A stretch of 64,000 nucleotides of DNA from Marinifaba aquimaris (GTDB lineage: Bacteria; Pseudomonadota; Gammaproteobacteria; Enterobacterales; Alteromonadaceae), in the NCBI RefSeq assembly GCF_013328345.1, contig NZ_JABULX010000003.1, forward strand, positions 155,243 through 219,242, in the 5' to 3' direction. This document shows positions 18,997-27,938 of the stretch, one piece after another; the stretch's first letter is position 1, and every line of letters begins with the position of its first letter. Made by a program: the position numbers and the translations under genes. Under the pieces are notes generated by a model. That model was given only the letters and a program-made list of their open reading frames with translations, ran no database searches and was not told where the DNA came from.

Positions 18997-20091
18997 ATGA
19001 CAACACCACTACAAAGATATCAAAACGATTTAAAACGTGAAGACTTTCATCATGATCCAGCACAAGAAAATGCAATCAAGCATCTACAACGTCTATATGA
19101 TGATTTAATCGCTCAGGATCAACAGCCAAAGCAGACTTTTTTTAGCAAATTATTTGCTAAAAAAACTGAGCAATCGGTTAGAGGTTTGTATTTTTGGGGT
19201 GGGGTTGGTCGAGGTAAGACCTATTTAGTTGATACCTTCTTCGATTGTTTGCCGTTTGAAAATAAAATGCGGGTGCACTTTCACCGATTTATGCACCGTG
19301 TTCACGATGAACTTAAATTACTAAAAGCCGTTGCTAATCCGCTCGATACTATTGCTGAAAAGATAGCCAAAGAAGCAAAAATCATTTGTTTCGATGAGTT
19401 TTTTGTTTCGGATATAACTGATGCTATGTTACTTGGTGGCTTATTCGAAAAGCTATTCAGCCACAATGTAGTACTTGTCGCAACGTCAAATATCATTCCT
19501 GATGAGCTGTATCGCAATGGGTTACAAAGAGCCCGTTTTTTGCCGGCGATTGATTTAATTAACGCTAACTGTGAAATCGTCAATGTCGATCACGGTATTG
19601 ATTACCGCTTGCGAACACTTGAGCAAGCTGAAATTTTCCATTCTCCACTTGATGCTGATGCTGATACAAACCTACAAACGTATTTTAAGCAGTTGTCGGT
19701 TGAGCCCGTTAGTTACGACCTCGAAGTAGAGATTGAAAATCGTATGATCCCGTGCCGCGCAGAATGCGATGGCGTGGCGTTTTTTGATTTTGAGGCTTTG
19801 TGTGAAGGGCCGAGAAGTCAAACTGACTATATGGAAATTAGCCGTATTTATCACTCTGTGCTGATGAGTAATGTGAAGCAAATGGGAACTGGTAAAGATG
19901 ATACAGCAAGACGTTTTATTGCCCTTGTCGATGAGTTCTATGAGCGTAAAGTAAAACTGATTATATCATCTGAAGTGCCGCTTTTAGATTTATACACTGA
20001 TGGCTTGCTGAGTTTCGAATTTAAGCGCTGTATCAGTCGCTTGCAAGAAATGCAGTCACACGACTATTTAGCAGAGCCGCATATCCCATAA
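18997..20091 (+). CDS. zapE: ZapE, AFG1-like cell division ATPase
   Basis: A 364-residue AFG1/ZapE-family AAA ATPase: Walker A GGVGRGKT at 68-75, the family block MRVHFHRFMHRVHDEL, and Walker B IICFDEFFVSDITDAML. In E. coli ZapE interacts with FtsZ at the septum under stress. It starts about 85 bp from the divergent zapG and precedes rplM-rpsI, the conserved yhcM-rplM order. Confidence 0.94.
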   Translation: MTTPLQRYQNDLKREDFHHDPAQENAIKHLQRLYDDLIAQDQQPKQTFFSKLFAKKTEQSVRGLYFWGGVGRGKTYLVDTFFDCLPFENKMRVHFHRFMHRVHDELKLLKAVANPLDTIAEKIAKEAKIICFDEFFVSDITDAMLLGGLFEKLFSHNVVLVATSNIIPDELYRNGLQRARFLPAIDLINANCEIVNVDHGIDYRLRTLEQAEIFHSPLDADADTNLQTYFKQLSVEPVSYDLEVEIENRMIPCRAECDGVAFFDFEALCEGPRSQTDYMEISRIYHSVLMSNVKQMGTGKDDTARRFIALVDEFYERKVKLIISSEVPLLDLYTDGLLSFEFKRCISRLQEMQSHDYLAEPHIP

Positions 20092-20156
20092 TTCGATTAA
20101 ATGACGTTAGGTCGGATAAAAAGCATAGAAAAATCAGTTTTAATGGCAGATTTTTA

Positions 20157-20190
20157 GTGATCTTTTTTTAACCTTTCTATATAATTCGCG
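20157..20190 (+). promoter_or_regulatory. rplM-rpsI promoter
   Basis: A perfect TATAAT at 20180-20185 is followed by a GC-rich start region (TCGCGCCCC), as in growth-rate and stringently controlled promoters. The -35 position (about 20157-20162) is poor. This should drive rplM-rpsI with a leader of over 120 nt. Confidence 0.6.
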
Positions 20191-20194
20191 CCCC

Positions 20195-20317
20195 AGCCCA
20201 AAACAGGTCGTGTTTATTGGCCTTTGCCAAGCATTCTCGAAGGGGTTTACTGGCATAAAATGTATGGGGAAGCGAAAGCTTCAAAATTTAGAATTTTTGT
20301 ATAGGGTTCATTTAATA
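20195..20317 (+). promoter_or_regulatory. Structured rplM 5' leader (candidate L13 autoregulatory element)
   Basis: The leader between the promoter and the rplM ATG contains a GNRA-tetraloop hairpin GAAGC-GAAA-GCTTC (20269-20282), directly followed by a second stem AAAATT-TAG-AATTTT. In E. coli the rplM-rpsI operon is repressed by L13 binding its leader, so a similar control is likely. The exact fold is my reading by eye. Confidence 0.45.
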
Positions 20318-20746
20318 ATGAAAACTTTTACTGCTAAGCCTGAATCTGTACAGCGCGATTGGTTTGTTATCGACGCTGAAGGCAAAACATTAGGCCGTAT
20401 GGCTACTGAAATCGCACGTCGTTTACGTGGTAAGCATAAAGCTGAGTACACTCCTCACGTTGACACTGGTGATTACATCATCGTTGTAAATGCTGAAAAA
20501 GTAGCTGTTACTGGTGCTAAGTTCACAGACAAAATGTACCACGCTCACTCTGGATACCCAGGTGGATTAAAATCGATTTCTTTCGACAAGTTACAAGCTA
20601 AAAAGCCTGAAATGATCATCGAAAGTGCGGTTAAAGGTATGTTGCCAAAAGGTCCATTAGGTCGTGCTATGTTCCGTAAGCTTAAAGTTTACGCTGGCAC
20701 AGAGCATAATCATCAGGCTCAACAGCCTCAAGTATTAGATATCTAA
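20318..20746 (+). CDS. rplM: 50S ribosomal protein L13
   Basis: A 142-residue protein nearly identical in pattern to E. coli L13 (142 aa), from [20 protein letters not shown] to the C-terminal [14 protein letters not shown]. The open frame runs 36 codons further upstream, but that part is the leader RNA; homologues start at MKTFTAKP. It is followed after 15 bp by rpsI. Confidence 0.98.
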   Translation: MKTFTAKPESVQRDWFVIDAEGKTLGRMATEIARRLRGKHKAEYTPHVDTGDYIIVVNAEKVAVTGAKFTDKMYHAHSGYPGGLKSISFDKLQAKKPEMIIESAVKGMLPKGPLGRAMFRKLKVYAGTEHNHQAQQPQVLDI

Positions 20747-20761
20747 TAGGAAGCGAATAAA

Positions 20762-21154
20762 ATGGCAGCAAATCAATATTACGGTACAGGCCGTCGTAAA
20801 AGCTCTACAGCTCGCGTATTCGTTCAAGCTGGTAGCGGCAACATCACAGTTAACAAACGTCCATTAGATGAATACTTTGGTCGTGAAACTTCTCGAATGG
20901 TTGTTCGTCAGCCGTTAGAGTTAGTTGAAATGGCAGACAAGTTTGACATCAATGTAACTGTTGCTGGTGGTGGTAACACTGGTCAAGCAGGTGCTATCCG
21001 TCACGGTATCACTCGCGCATTAATGGAATTCGACGAAACTTTACGTCCTGCTCTTCGCCAAGCTGGCTTCGTTACTCGTGACGCACGTCGCGTTGAACGT
21101 AAGAAAGTTGGTCTTAAGAAAGCACGTAAGCGTCCACAATTCTCAAAACGTTAA
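20762..21154 (+). CDS. rpsI: 30S ribosomal protein S9
   Basis: A 130-residue S9, same length as in E. coli, with the N-terminal [15 protein letters not shown] and the arginine/lysine-rich C-terminal tail [14 protein letters not shown] that reaches the P-site tRNA. It ends the rplM-rpsI operon and is followed by a strong terminator. Confidence 0.98.
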   Translation: MAANQYYGTGRRKSSTARVFVQAGSGNITVNKRPLDEYFGRETSRMVVRQPLELVEMADKFDINVTVAGGGNTGQAGAIRHGITRALMEFDETLRPALRQAGFVTRDARRVERKKVGLKKARKRPQFSKR

Positions 21155-21173
21155 TTCGTTTTCTCAGAATTCA

Positions 21174-21203
21174 AAAAACCCGGTTTTTACCGGGTTTTTT
21201 TTT
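21174..21203 (+). terminator. Intrinsic terminator of rplM-rpsI
   Basis: AACCCGG-TTTTTA-CCGGGTT followed by a run of nine T, located 20 bp after the rpsI stop. Strong textbook form. Confidence 0.92.
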
Positions 21204-21469
21204 GCCTGTTCATCAGGCTGCACAGTCTCAAAAATCACGGCTTTGAGTGGTGTTTTATTGAGCAAAAAAACCATCAACCCCGTTTAAATCAAAAAAAGCG
21301 AAATAAAGCGGTGTAATTTCATGCTTTTTTTCAGTTTTCCCTATTAAAAATACGGCTTTTTTTATATCATTTAGCTAATTTTGTCCGTCTTGCATTCAGC
21401 GCATTATTTCGTTGTTTCTGAGCGGGCTAAAACCAACTTAAAAAATATAAGAGTCTCGGAGAATATTGG
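21204..21469 (+). promoter_or_regulatory. Intergenic region with putative petABC promoter
   Basis: No gene is visible between the rpsI terminator and petA. The best promoter candidate is TTGTCC (21381-21386), a 17-bp spacer and TTATTT (21404-21409), giving a leader of about 55 nt. The rest is A/T-rich with several T-runs. The petA ribosome binding site GGAGAAT precedes the ATG at 21470. Confidence 0.35.
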
Positions 21470-22066
21470 ATGAGTAATGCGCCTGTAGATAACGGTCGTC
21501 GTCGATTCCTTACTATCGCTACTTCGGTAGTTGGTGGTGTGGGTGTTGCCGGTGCGGCTGTGCCTTTCATTGCTTCCTGGAATCCTAGTGCTAGAGCGAA
21601 AGCCGCTGGTGCACCTGTGGAAGTCAATATCAGCAAACTCGAGCCAGGTCAAATGATCCGCGTTGAATGGCGTGGTAAACCGGTTTGGGTTGTAAGACGT
21701 AGTGAAGATATGATTGCTCAGCTTGCTAAGCATGAAGATCAATTACGTGATGCTAATTCAGAAGTTGAACAGCAACCAGAGTATGCGAAAAACCGTGAAC
21801 GTTCACGTAAAGCAGAGTACTTTGTAGCGGTTGGTATCTGTACCCACCTTGGTTGTTCTCCTCAGTACTTGTCAGATAACTTTGGCGAGCAGGTTGAGGG
21901 TGTACCTACAGGTTTCTTCTGTCCATGTCACGGTTCTAAATTTGATGCAGCTGGTCGTGTATTCCAAAGCGTACCTGCACCTTCAAACTTAGAAATTCCA
22001 CCTCATTATTACATCGACGATGACACTATCTTAGTCGGTCTGAACTCAGCGTCAGAGGTTGCATAA
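21470..22066 (+). CDS. petA: Rieske iron-sulfur subunit of the cytochrome bc1 complex
   Basis: A 198-residue protein with a twin-arginine N-terminus (GRRRFLTIATSVVGGVGVAG) that forms the membrane anchor, and a Rieske domain. Cluster ligands are Cys124 and His126 in CTHLGC and Cys151 and His154 in CPCHGS; Cys129 and Cys153 should form the disulfide. It moves electrons from ubiquinol to cytochrome c1. petA, petB and petC are tightly packed, so they form one operon. Confidence 0.97.
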   Translation: MSNAPVDNGRRRFLTIATSVVGGVGVAGAAVPFIASWNPSARAKAAGAPVEVNISKLEPGQMIRVEWRGKPVWVVRRSEDMIAQLAKHEDQLRDANSEVEQQPEYAKNRERSRKAEYFVAVGICTHLGCSPQYLSDNFGEQVEGVPTGFFCPCHGSKFDAAGRVFQSVPAPSNLEIPPHYYIDDDTILVGLNSASEVA

Positions 22067-22067
22067 G

Positions 22068-23333
22068 ATGAAAGATTTACTTGATTGGATCGAAGCGCGT
22101 ATTCCAATGATGCGTGTTGCGAACATGCACGCATTGCAATACCCAGCGCCTAAGAACATGAACATCTGGTATGTTTTCGGTTTCTTAGCAACAATTGTTT
22201 TAGTTAACCAAATCGTTACTGGTATCTGGTTAACAATGAACTATGTACCAACATCAGAAGGCGCTTTCGCTTCAGTAGAATACATCATGCGTGATGTAGA
22301 TTACGGTTGGTTACTGCGTTATATGCACTCAACAGGTGCTTCTGCATTCTTCGTCGTTGTCTACCTGCACATGATGCGCGGTATGATGTACGGCTCGTAC
22401 CAAAAGCCGCGTGAATTGTTATGGGTATTTGGTATGTTTATCTACTTAGCACTTATGGCTGAAGCTTTCATGGGTTACTTATTACCATGGGGTCAGATGT
22501 CATACTGGGGTGCTCAGGTAATTATTTCATTATTTGGTGCTATCCCTGTTATTGGTGATGACATCACTTTATGGATTCGTGGTGACTACGTAATCTCTGG
22601 TGCGACGCTAAACCGCTTTTTCGCATTACACGTTATTGCATTACCATTAGTTATCGTAATCTTAGTTTTCCTTCACATCGTTGCTTTACACGAAGTGGGT
22701 TCAAACAACCCAGATGGTATTGATGTTAAGCGTCCTAAAGGTTCTCTTTCAGAAGATGAAAAAACTAAATTCAAGATCCATGAATACTACACAAACAAGA
22801 AAGATATTCTTGATGACGTGGTACCTTTCTTCCCACACATCGTACTTAAAGATTTAGTCGCATTTGCCATCTTCTGTATTGGTTTTGCTTACGTATTATT
22901 CTTTATGCCAGAGATGGGCGGTTTCTTCCTTGAGCCACCAAACTTTGAAACAGCTAACCCTATGAAGACACCAGAGCACATTGCGCCTGTATGGTACTTC
23001 ACTCCTTTCTATGCAATTTTACGTGCCGTACCTGATAAATTAGGTGGTGTAATCTTAATGTTTGCTGCGATTGTGATGTTAGCGTTATTACCTTGGTTAG
23101 ACCGTTGTAAAGTTCGCTCTGTTCGTTACAGAAGCACATTACACAAGTTGAACTTAGCTCAATTCGCAGTAAGTTTCGTAATCTTAGGTTACTTAGGTGT
23201 TAAGCCAGCGACTGTTATTTACACTTACATGTCTCAGTTCTTCTCATTCACTTACTTCTTATTCTTCGGTGCACTTTGGTTGTACAGTAAGAACGAGAAA
23301 TGTAAGCCATTACCAGAGAGGATCACGAAATGA
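22068..23333 (+). CDS. petB: Cytochrome b subunit of the bc1 complex
   Basis: A 421-residue full-length cytochrome b (fused b and IV domains) with eight predicted helices. Haem-ligand histidines lie in the MHSTGASAFFVVVYLHMMRG and FALHVIALPLVIVILVFLHIVALHE helices. The Qo motif reads PVWY in HIAPVWYFTPFYAIL, instead of the PEWY of mitochondria and alphaproteobacteria. The ATG at 22068 is one base after the petA stop; the frame extends three codons upstream. The stop overlaps petC (ATGA). Confidence 0.97.
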   Translation: MKDLLDWIEARIPMMRVANMHALQYPAPKNMNIWYVFGFLATIVLVNQIVTGIWLTMNYVPTSEGAFASVEYIMRDVDYGWLLRYMHSTGASAFFVVVYLHMMRGMMYGSYQKPRELLWVFGMFIYLALMAEAFMGYLLPWGQMSYWGAQVIISLFGAIPVIGDDITLWIRGDYVISGATLNRFFALHVIALPLVIVILVFLHIVALHEVGSNNPDGIDVKRPKGSLSEDEKTKFKIHEYYTNKKDILDDVVPFFPHIVLKDLVAFAIFCIGFAYVLFFMPEMGGFFLEPPNFETANPMKTPEHIAPVWYFTPFYAILRAVPDKLGGVILMFAAIVMLALLPWLDRCKVRSVRYRSTLHKLNLAQFAVSFVILGYLGVKPATVIYTYMSQFFSFTYFLFFGALWLYSKNEKCKPLPERITK

Positions 23334-24067
23334 AAAAACTAATTATTGCACTGTTTGCGTTAGTTCCTTCACTAGCTTTAGCTGCTGGTCCTAGCGTGCC
23401 TTTAGATTCTGTTGATATTGATTTAACAGATAAGGCTTCTTTACAACGTGGTATGACAACGTTTGTTAACTACTGTTTAGGTTGTCACCAAGCTGAATAC
23501 CAAAGATACGAGCGTAGCGCTAAAGACTTAGGTATTGGTGTTGACGTTTTAAAAGAAAACTTAATGTTCACTGGCGAGAAAGTGGGTGATCACATGAAAA
23601 ATGCGATGCCAGCTGATGGTGCTAAGAAATGGTTCGGTAGCTTACCACCAGACTTAACTATGGTTGCTCGTGTTCGTGGTCCAGAGTGGTTATACACTTA
23701 CTTACGTTCTTTCTACGTTGATCCGTCTCGCCCATTTGGCGTTAACAACACTGTATTCCCTAACGTCGGTATGCCGCATGTTTTACAAACATTACAAGGT
23801 ATTCCAACTAAAGAAGACGTTGTTGCTCAAGTTGATGGTGAACAAAAAGTAGTAGGTTCTAAAATCGTAACTGACGGTTCAGGTACTTTATCTGCCGAAG
23901 AGTACGACGCAGTAATTCGCGACTTAGTAAACTACTTAGAATACACAGGTGAACCAACTCGCTTAGCATCTGAACGCTTGGGTACTTGGGTAATCGGTTT
24001 CTTATTAGTATTCTTAGTATTCACTTACTTATTGAAGAAAGAATACTGGCGTGACATTAAGAAGTAA
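23330..24067 (+). CDS. petC: Cytochrome c1 subunit of the bc1 complex
   Basis: A 245-residue protein: signal peptide (about 1-18, ending ALAA), haem site CLGCH near residue 45, the block MPADGAKKWFGSLPPDLTMVARVRGPEWLYTYLRSFY, the Met-ligand region VGMPHVLQ, and a C-terminal membrane anchor (about 220-240). It passes electrons to soluble c cytochromes; a cytochrome c5 gene lies at 47.1 kb. Its start overlaps the petB stop. Confidence 0.97.
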   Translation: MKKLIIALFALVPSLALAAGPSVPLDSVDIDLTDKASLQRGMTTFVNYCLGCHQAEYQRYERSAKDLGIGVDVLKENLMFTGEKVGDHMKNAMPADGAKKWFGSLPPDLTMVARVRGPEWLYTYLRSFYVDPSRPFGVNNTVFPNVGMPHVLQTLQGIPTKEDVVAQVDGEQKVVGSKIVTDGSGTLSAEEYDAVIRDLVNYLEYTGEPTRLASERLGTWVIGFLLVFLVFTYLLKKEYWRDIKK

Positions 24068-24093
24068 CGCCGGAAACTAAACTAAATTCGATT

Positions 24094-24113
24094 GGGGGCG
24101 GTAGCCCCCTTTA
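24094..24113 (+). terminator. Terminator of petABC
   Basis: A GC-only stem GGGGGC-GGTA-GCCCCC (24094-24109) followed by TTTA, 26 bp after the petC stop. The stem is strong and the T-tract short. Confidence 0.75.
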
Positions 24114-24125
24114 GTGTTTATATTG

Positions 24126-24157
24126 CTGTGATTTTGATATCACAGATTAGATATCAA
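24126..24157. promoter_or_regulatory. Two overlapping perfect inverted repeats upstream of sspA
   Basis: CTGTGAT (24126-24132) and ATCACAG (24139-24145) form a perfect repeat with 6 bp between. TTGATATC (24134-24141) and GATATCAA (24150-24157) form a second perfect repeat with 8 bp between, overlapping the first. They lie 30-60 bp before the sspA ATG, where the promoter should be, so they are candidate operator sites. The first resembles a CRP site but its half-sites are 2 bp too far apart. Confidence 0.4.
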
Positions 24158-24185
24158 ATTAAGCTGAAACAATTGGAGAAAACGC

Positions 24186-24812
24186 ATGGCTGTAGCCGCC
24201 AACAAACGTTCTGTAATGAGTCTATACGCCGATGATACGGATATGCATAGCCATCAAGTACGTATCGTACTTGCTGAAAAAGGTGTAAGTGTTGACATCA
24301 AATTAGTTGACAAAAATAACAAGCCAGAAGAGTTATGGGAGTTAAACCCATACGGTTCTGTTCCTACGTTATTGGATCGTGAGTTAGTTTTATACACTTC
24401 ACGCATTATTATGGAATATCTTGATGAGCGTTTTCCACACCCACCATTGATGGCAGTATACCCAGTTGCACGTGGTCAATCTCGTTTAATGATTGAGCGA
24501 ATCGAGCAAGACTGGTACACACTGGTAGAGAAAATCGAATCTAATTCTGAAGATACAGCGGTCGCTCGTGCTGAACTACGTGAGAGCATTCTTGCTATTG
24601 CACCTATTTTCAATGAAACACCGTACTTCATGAGTGAAGAATTCAGCTTAGTTGACTGTGTACTTGCTCCACTATTATGGCGTCTACCTAAACTAGGTAT
24701 TGATTTAACAGGCCAAGGTAGTAAAGAAGTTAAAGCATACATGACACGTGTATTTGAACGTGAATCATTCCAAGCTTCATTAACTGACGCTGAACGCGAT
24801 ATGCGAGTGTAG
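24186..24812 (+). CDS. sspA: SspA, stringent starvation protein A
   Basis: A 208-residue GST-fold protein: N-terminal thioredoxin-like part with SVMSLYADDTDMHSHQVRIVLAEKG and NPYGSVPTLLDRELVLY, then the helical GST C-domain. SspA binds RNA polymerase with sigma-70 and affects stationary-phase and acid-stress genes in E. coli. It follows petABC and precedes sspB, the conserved gammaproteobacterial order rpsI-petABC-sspAB. Confidence 0.95.
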   Translation: MAVAANKRSVMSLYADDTDMHSHQVRIVLAEKGVSVDIKLVDKNNKPEELWELNPYGSVPTLLDRELVLYTSRIIMEYLDERFPHPPLMAVYPVARGQSRLMIERIEQDWYTLVEKIESNSEDTAVARAELRESILAIAPIFNETPYFMSEEFSLVDCVLAPLLWRLPKLGIDLTGQGSKEVKAYMTRVFERESFQASLTDAERDMRV

Positions 24813-24817
24813 TTTCA

Positions 24818-25318
24818 ATGGATAAAATGACATCTTGTAAACCTTATCTTGTCCGTGCGTTATACGATTGGATTTTAGATAACCAATGTACACCTTACAT
24901 CCTAGTTGATGCGGAATACCCTATGGTACAAGTACCTAGAGAGTATGTGAAACAGGGGCAAATCGTGCTCAATGTTGCACCACAATCAACAGGTAACTTT
25001 GTCATTGGTGATGATGAAATTGAGTTTAATGCTCGATTTGGTGGTCAGGCTCGTCATTTAATTATTCCTATTGAAGCTGTGCTTTTTATCTACTCTAAAG
25101 AGACTGGGGAAGGCATGCCATTCCCACCAGAGCAACATCCAGAAGTGACGGAAGAACCGTTAGACAGTGAAGAGCTCGTTGATTTAGAGCCAACTACAAC
25201 AGTAAGTGAAGCCAAAAAGCCAAGCTTAAGTCCTGTTGAAGCATCTGAAACTGCAAAACCTTCTTCGGATAAGCCGAAAGATAAAAAATCGCGAAATCAT
25301 TTAAAAGTGATTAAATAA
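24818..25318 (+). CDS. sspB: SspB, ClpXP protease specificity-enhancing factor
   Basis: A 166-residue protein. The folded domain (about 1-110) has PYLVRALYDWILDN, QIVLNVAPQSTGNF and FNARFGGQARHLIIPIEAV, which bind ssrA tags. A long Pro/Glu/Ser-rich linker follows and ends in NHLKVIK, matching the ClpX-binding XB peptide at the E. coli SspB terminus (ALRVVK). It delivers ssrA-tagged substrates to ClpXP. The gap to sspA is 5 bp. Confidence 0.95.
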   Translation: MDKMTSCKPYLVRALYDWILDNQCTPYILVDAEYPMVQVPREYVKQGQIVLNVAPQSTGNFVIGDDEIEFNARFGGQARHLIIPIEAVLFIYSKETGEGMPFPPEQHPEVTEEPLDSEELVDLEPTTTVSEAKKPSLSPVEASETAKPSSDKPKDKKSRNHLKVIK

Positions 25319-25346
25319 AAAAGCCGAGCTTATGCTCGGCTTTTTT
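25316..25346. terminator. Bidirectional terminator between sspB and hinT
   Basis: AAAAAGCCGAGC-TTAT-GCTCGGCTTTTTT: a perfect stem with A-run and T-run on opposite sides, so it works for both the plus-strand sspAB and the minus-strand hinT transcripts. Confidence 0.92.
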
Positions 25347-25364
25347 GTGTCTGCTTCTATGAAG

Positions 25365-25727
25365 CTATACCTTTAACGTTTCTGTATAAGGTGGCCAGCC
25401 CAATGGCTTTCCTGCTAACAAATGCAAATGGATATGGTAAACCGTTTGCCCACCGTGTTCATTACAGTTCATCACTACACGATAACCATCATCAGCAAAG
25501 CCTTGTTCTTTGGCAATTTTAGCTGCCACAACATACAAATGACCGACTAAATGCGCATTATCAGTGGATACATCGTTGATCGTCGCAATTTGTGTTTTAG
25601 GGATAATCAATAAATGAGTTGGCGCTTGAGGGTTGATATCTTTAAAGGCGAGTGCCATATCATCTTCATAGACAATATCTGCGGGTATTTCTTTATTAAT
25701 GATTTTATCAAATATGGTTTCAGCCAT
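25365..25727 (-). CDS. hinT: HinT, purine nucleoside phosphoramidase (HIT family)
   Basis: A 120-residue HIT-domain protein with the active-site histidine triad HIHLHLL near residue 100 and the N-terminal [20 protein letters not shown]. HinT hydrolyses adenosine 5'-phosphoramidates. It is convergent with sspB and divergent from gorA. Confidence 0.94.
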   Translation of the reverse strand: MAETIFDKIINKEIPADIVYEDDMALAFKDINPQAPTHLLIIPKTQIATINDVSTDNAHLVGHLYVVAAKIAKEQGFADDGYRVVMNCNEHGGQTVYHIHLHLLAGKPLGWPPYTETLKV

Positions 25728-25874
25728 GAGACGCTCCTTATATTTTTCAACAGTATAAGCAACTTAGATAAAAAATCGATTAACTTAATTGAATTAAATT
25801 ATTGGTAAATCGGTCTATTAATATCGATACTTTAGCAAATGTTAAAGCGATGAACTGACAAGGTATAAAAAGGT

Positions 25875-27227
25875 ATGCAAACTCATTTTGATTTTCTAGC
25901 AATCGGCGGCGGTAGTGGCGGTATTGCTAGTGCTAACCGAGCAGCTAAATTAGGTAAAAAAGCAGCTGTTATTGAAGCCCAATACGTAGGTGGAACTTGC
26001 GTGAATGTGGGTTGTGTACCGAAAAAAGCCATGTGGTACGCAGGTCAGATTGCAGATGCTATTAAATACGGTGCTGATTACGGTTTTGATACAACAGTGC
26101 ATAAGCTCGATTGGCAAAAACTCGTCGATAGCAGAGAAGCTTATATTAAGCGCATTCATGCTTCTTATGGCCGTGGTTTTGAAGCGAATGGCGTGACCTT
26201 GATCAATGGCTTTGCCAAATTTATTGATAAAAACACTGTAGAAGTTAACGGACAACAATACACGGCTGATCACATTGTGATTGCAACGGGTGGTCGCCCG
26301 AGTGTACCAGATATAGAAGGTGCACAATACGGTATAACATCTGACGGTTTCTTCGCACTAACGGAACAACCCAAACGCGTAGCCGTTGTTGGTGCGGGTT
26401 ATATTGCTGTCGAAATTGCGGGCGTTTTCAATGCGCTTGGTAGCGAGACACACTTATTGGTAAGAAAAGAAAAGCCGCTTAGAAACTTCGACCCTGTACT
26501 TTCAGATACCTTAGTTGAGGTGATGGAAAAAGAAGGGCCAAACCTAGTTAATCATGCTAAGCCAAAAAGGGTAGAAAAGTTAGCCGATGGTTCATTAGTT
26601 GTGCATTTAGAAGATGGGCGTCAATTGGAGCCTGTCGATTGTTTATTGTGGGCAATTGGTCGTGAACCTGCCACAGATAACATCAATTTAGCCGAAACGG
26701 GTATCGAATTAGATGAAAAGGGTTTTATCCCAACTGACGAATATCAAAATACTCAAGTACCGGGTATTTACGCAGTAGGTGATAACACCGGACGAGTGGC
26801 ATTAACACCTGTGGCTGTTGCTGCTGGTCGTCGTTTATGCGAGCGCTTATTCAACGGTAAAACTGAATTGAAACTCGATTATGAAAACGTGGCGACTGTC
26901 GTGTTTAGCCACCCTGCAATAGGCACAGTTGGCTTAACAGAACAAGAAGCAAAAGATAAATACGGTGACAGTGAAGTCACTATTTACAACTCACAATTTA
27001 CGGCACTTTATCAAGCGATGACTGAGCACAGGCAACCAACACGAATGAAACTTGTCTGCGTAGGCAGTGAAGAAAAAATTGTGGGTATTCACTCCATTGG
27101 CTTTGGCTCAGATGAGCTACTACAAGGTTTTGCGGTTGCAATGAAAATGGGCGCAACAAAAGCTGACTTTGACAATACTGTAGCGATTCACCCAACATCG
27201 GCTGAAGAATTTGTCACTATGACTTAA
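25875..27227 (+). CDS. gorA: Glutathione-disulfide reductase
   Basis: A 450-residue FAD/NADPH disulfide reductase, same length as E. coli Gor. FAD motif [14 protein letters not shown], redox-active Cys42 and Cys47 in [18 protein letters not shown] motif [11 protein letters not shown] near 170, and the C-terminal catalytic His block [10 protein letters not shown]. The C-terminal interface and the absence of a mercuric or lipoamide signature favour glutathione reductase. It recycles GSSG to GSH in the cytosol. Confidence 0.94.
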   Translation: MQTHFDFLAIGGGSGGIASANRAAKLGKKAAVIEAQYVGGTCVNVGCVPKKAMWYAGQIADAIKYGADYGFDTTVHKLDWQKLVDSREAYIKRIHASYGRGFEANGVTLINGFAKFIDKNTVEVNGQQYTADHIVIATGGRPSVPDIEGAQYGITSDGFFALTEQPKRVAVVGAGYIAVEIAGVFNALGSETHLLVRKEKPLRNFDPVLSDTLVEVMEKEGPNLVNHAKPKRVEKLADGSLVVHLEDGRQLEPVDCLLWAIGREPATDNINLAETGIELDEKGFIPTDEYQNTQVPGIYAVGDNTGRVALTPVAVAAGRRLCERLFNGKTELKLDYENVATVVFSHPAIGTVGLTEQEAKDKYGDSEVTIYNSQFTALYQAMTEHRQPTRMKLVCVGSEEKIVGIHSIGFGSDELLQGFAVAMKMGATKADFDNTVAIHPTSAEEFVTMT

Positions 27228-27256
27228 GCTTCACTGAGCAATAAAAAGCCAATTTC

Positions 27257-27293
27257 AAACCCGATGGATCATATACTGGTCGTCGGGTTTTTT
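27257..27293 (+). terminator. Intrinsic terminator of gorA
   Basis: AAACCCGA ... TCGGGTTT (27257-27264 and 27283-27290) with an 18-nt loop and a TTTTTT tail, about 30 bp after the gorA stop. Confidence 0.7.
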
Positions 27294-27411
27294 AATGATC
27301 GATTCAATTCATTTAGCGTAGTAATAGTTAGCAATGACCTAATTGCTAAGGCAGAACTAAGCAGCTTTAGGTTCTGATAACAATTGTATGTTGTTTATTC
27401 AGGAGCTACTT

Positions 27412-27933
27412 ATGAATACATTAACCCGCGTGTTAATCACTTTACTACTCATCACGTTTTCTATCTCCGCCAGTGCTAATTGGGGGAATAAGTTTCAGTG
27501 TTTAAAGACTAAAGCCACAGAGTTTGATGGCACGATAGCAGAAGCGGCCATCGCCACACCTGAACTCAGTACACTAGTTACGGCATTAAGTACTGCTAAT
27601 TTAGTCGATGCGGTAAATGGTGAAGGTAATCTGACTGTGTTTGCACCGACTAATGATGCTTTTAATGCAATACCGCCAAGTATTCTCAATGAAATCTTAG
27701 CTGATACGGATATTCTGACAGCAGTGTTACTTTACCATGTGGTCGATGGCAAAGTAGATGCGCGTCGCTCTTATTTTCCTAAAAAAATCGAGACGCTAGC
27801 GGAGCAAAAGTTGTTCTTAACTCAAATTGACCGCAAGCCTCACGTCAATCAATCGATGATTAATTGCCAAGCGGTAAAAACCACAAATGGCATTGTTTGG
27901 ATAATTGGCAGTGTGCTACTACCACAATTCTAA
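27412..27933 (+). CDS. Secreted fasciclin (FAS1) domain protein
   Basis: A 173-residue protein with signal peptide (ending SISASA, about residue 23) and a single FAS1 domain (about 40-170): TPELSTLVTALSTANLV, LTVFAPTNDAFNAIP, LYHVVDGKV and the C-terminal TTNGIVWIIGSVLLP. FAS1 domains mediate adhesion or cell-surface contacts in many organisms; the bacterial role is mostly undefined. The ATG at 27412 has an AGGAGC ribosome binding site; an upstream in-frame start lacks one. The H2 motif is degenerate and two Cys (in KFQCLKTK and MINCQAV) could form a disulfide. It converges with chrA, only 5 bp apart. Confidence 0.85.
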   Translation: MNTLTRVLITLLLITFSISASANWGNKFQCLKTKATEFDGTIAEAAIATPELSTLVTALSTANLVDAVNGEGNLTVFAPTNDAFNAIPPSILNEILADTDILTAVLLYHVVDGKVDARRSYFPKKIETLAEQKLFLTQIDRKPHVNQSMINCQAVKTTNGIVWIIGSVLLPQF

Positions 27934-27938
27934 CCGCT

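Noticed and set aside
24128..24145. TGTGATTTTGATATCACA as a CRP site for sspA.
   Set aside because: CRP half-sites need a 6-bp spacer; here TGTGA and TCACA are 8 bp apart. I kept it only as an inverted repeat.
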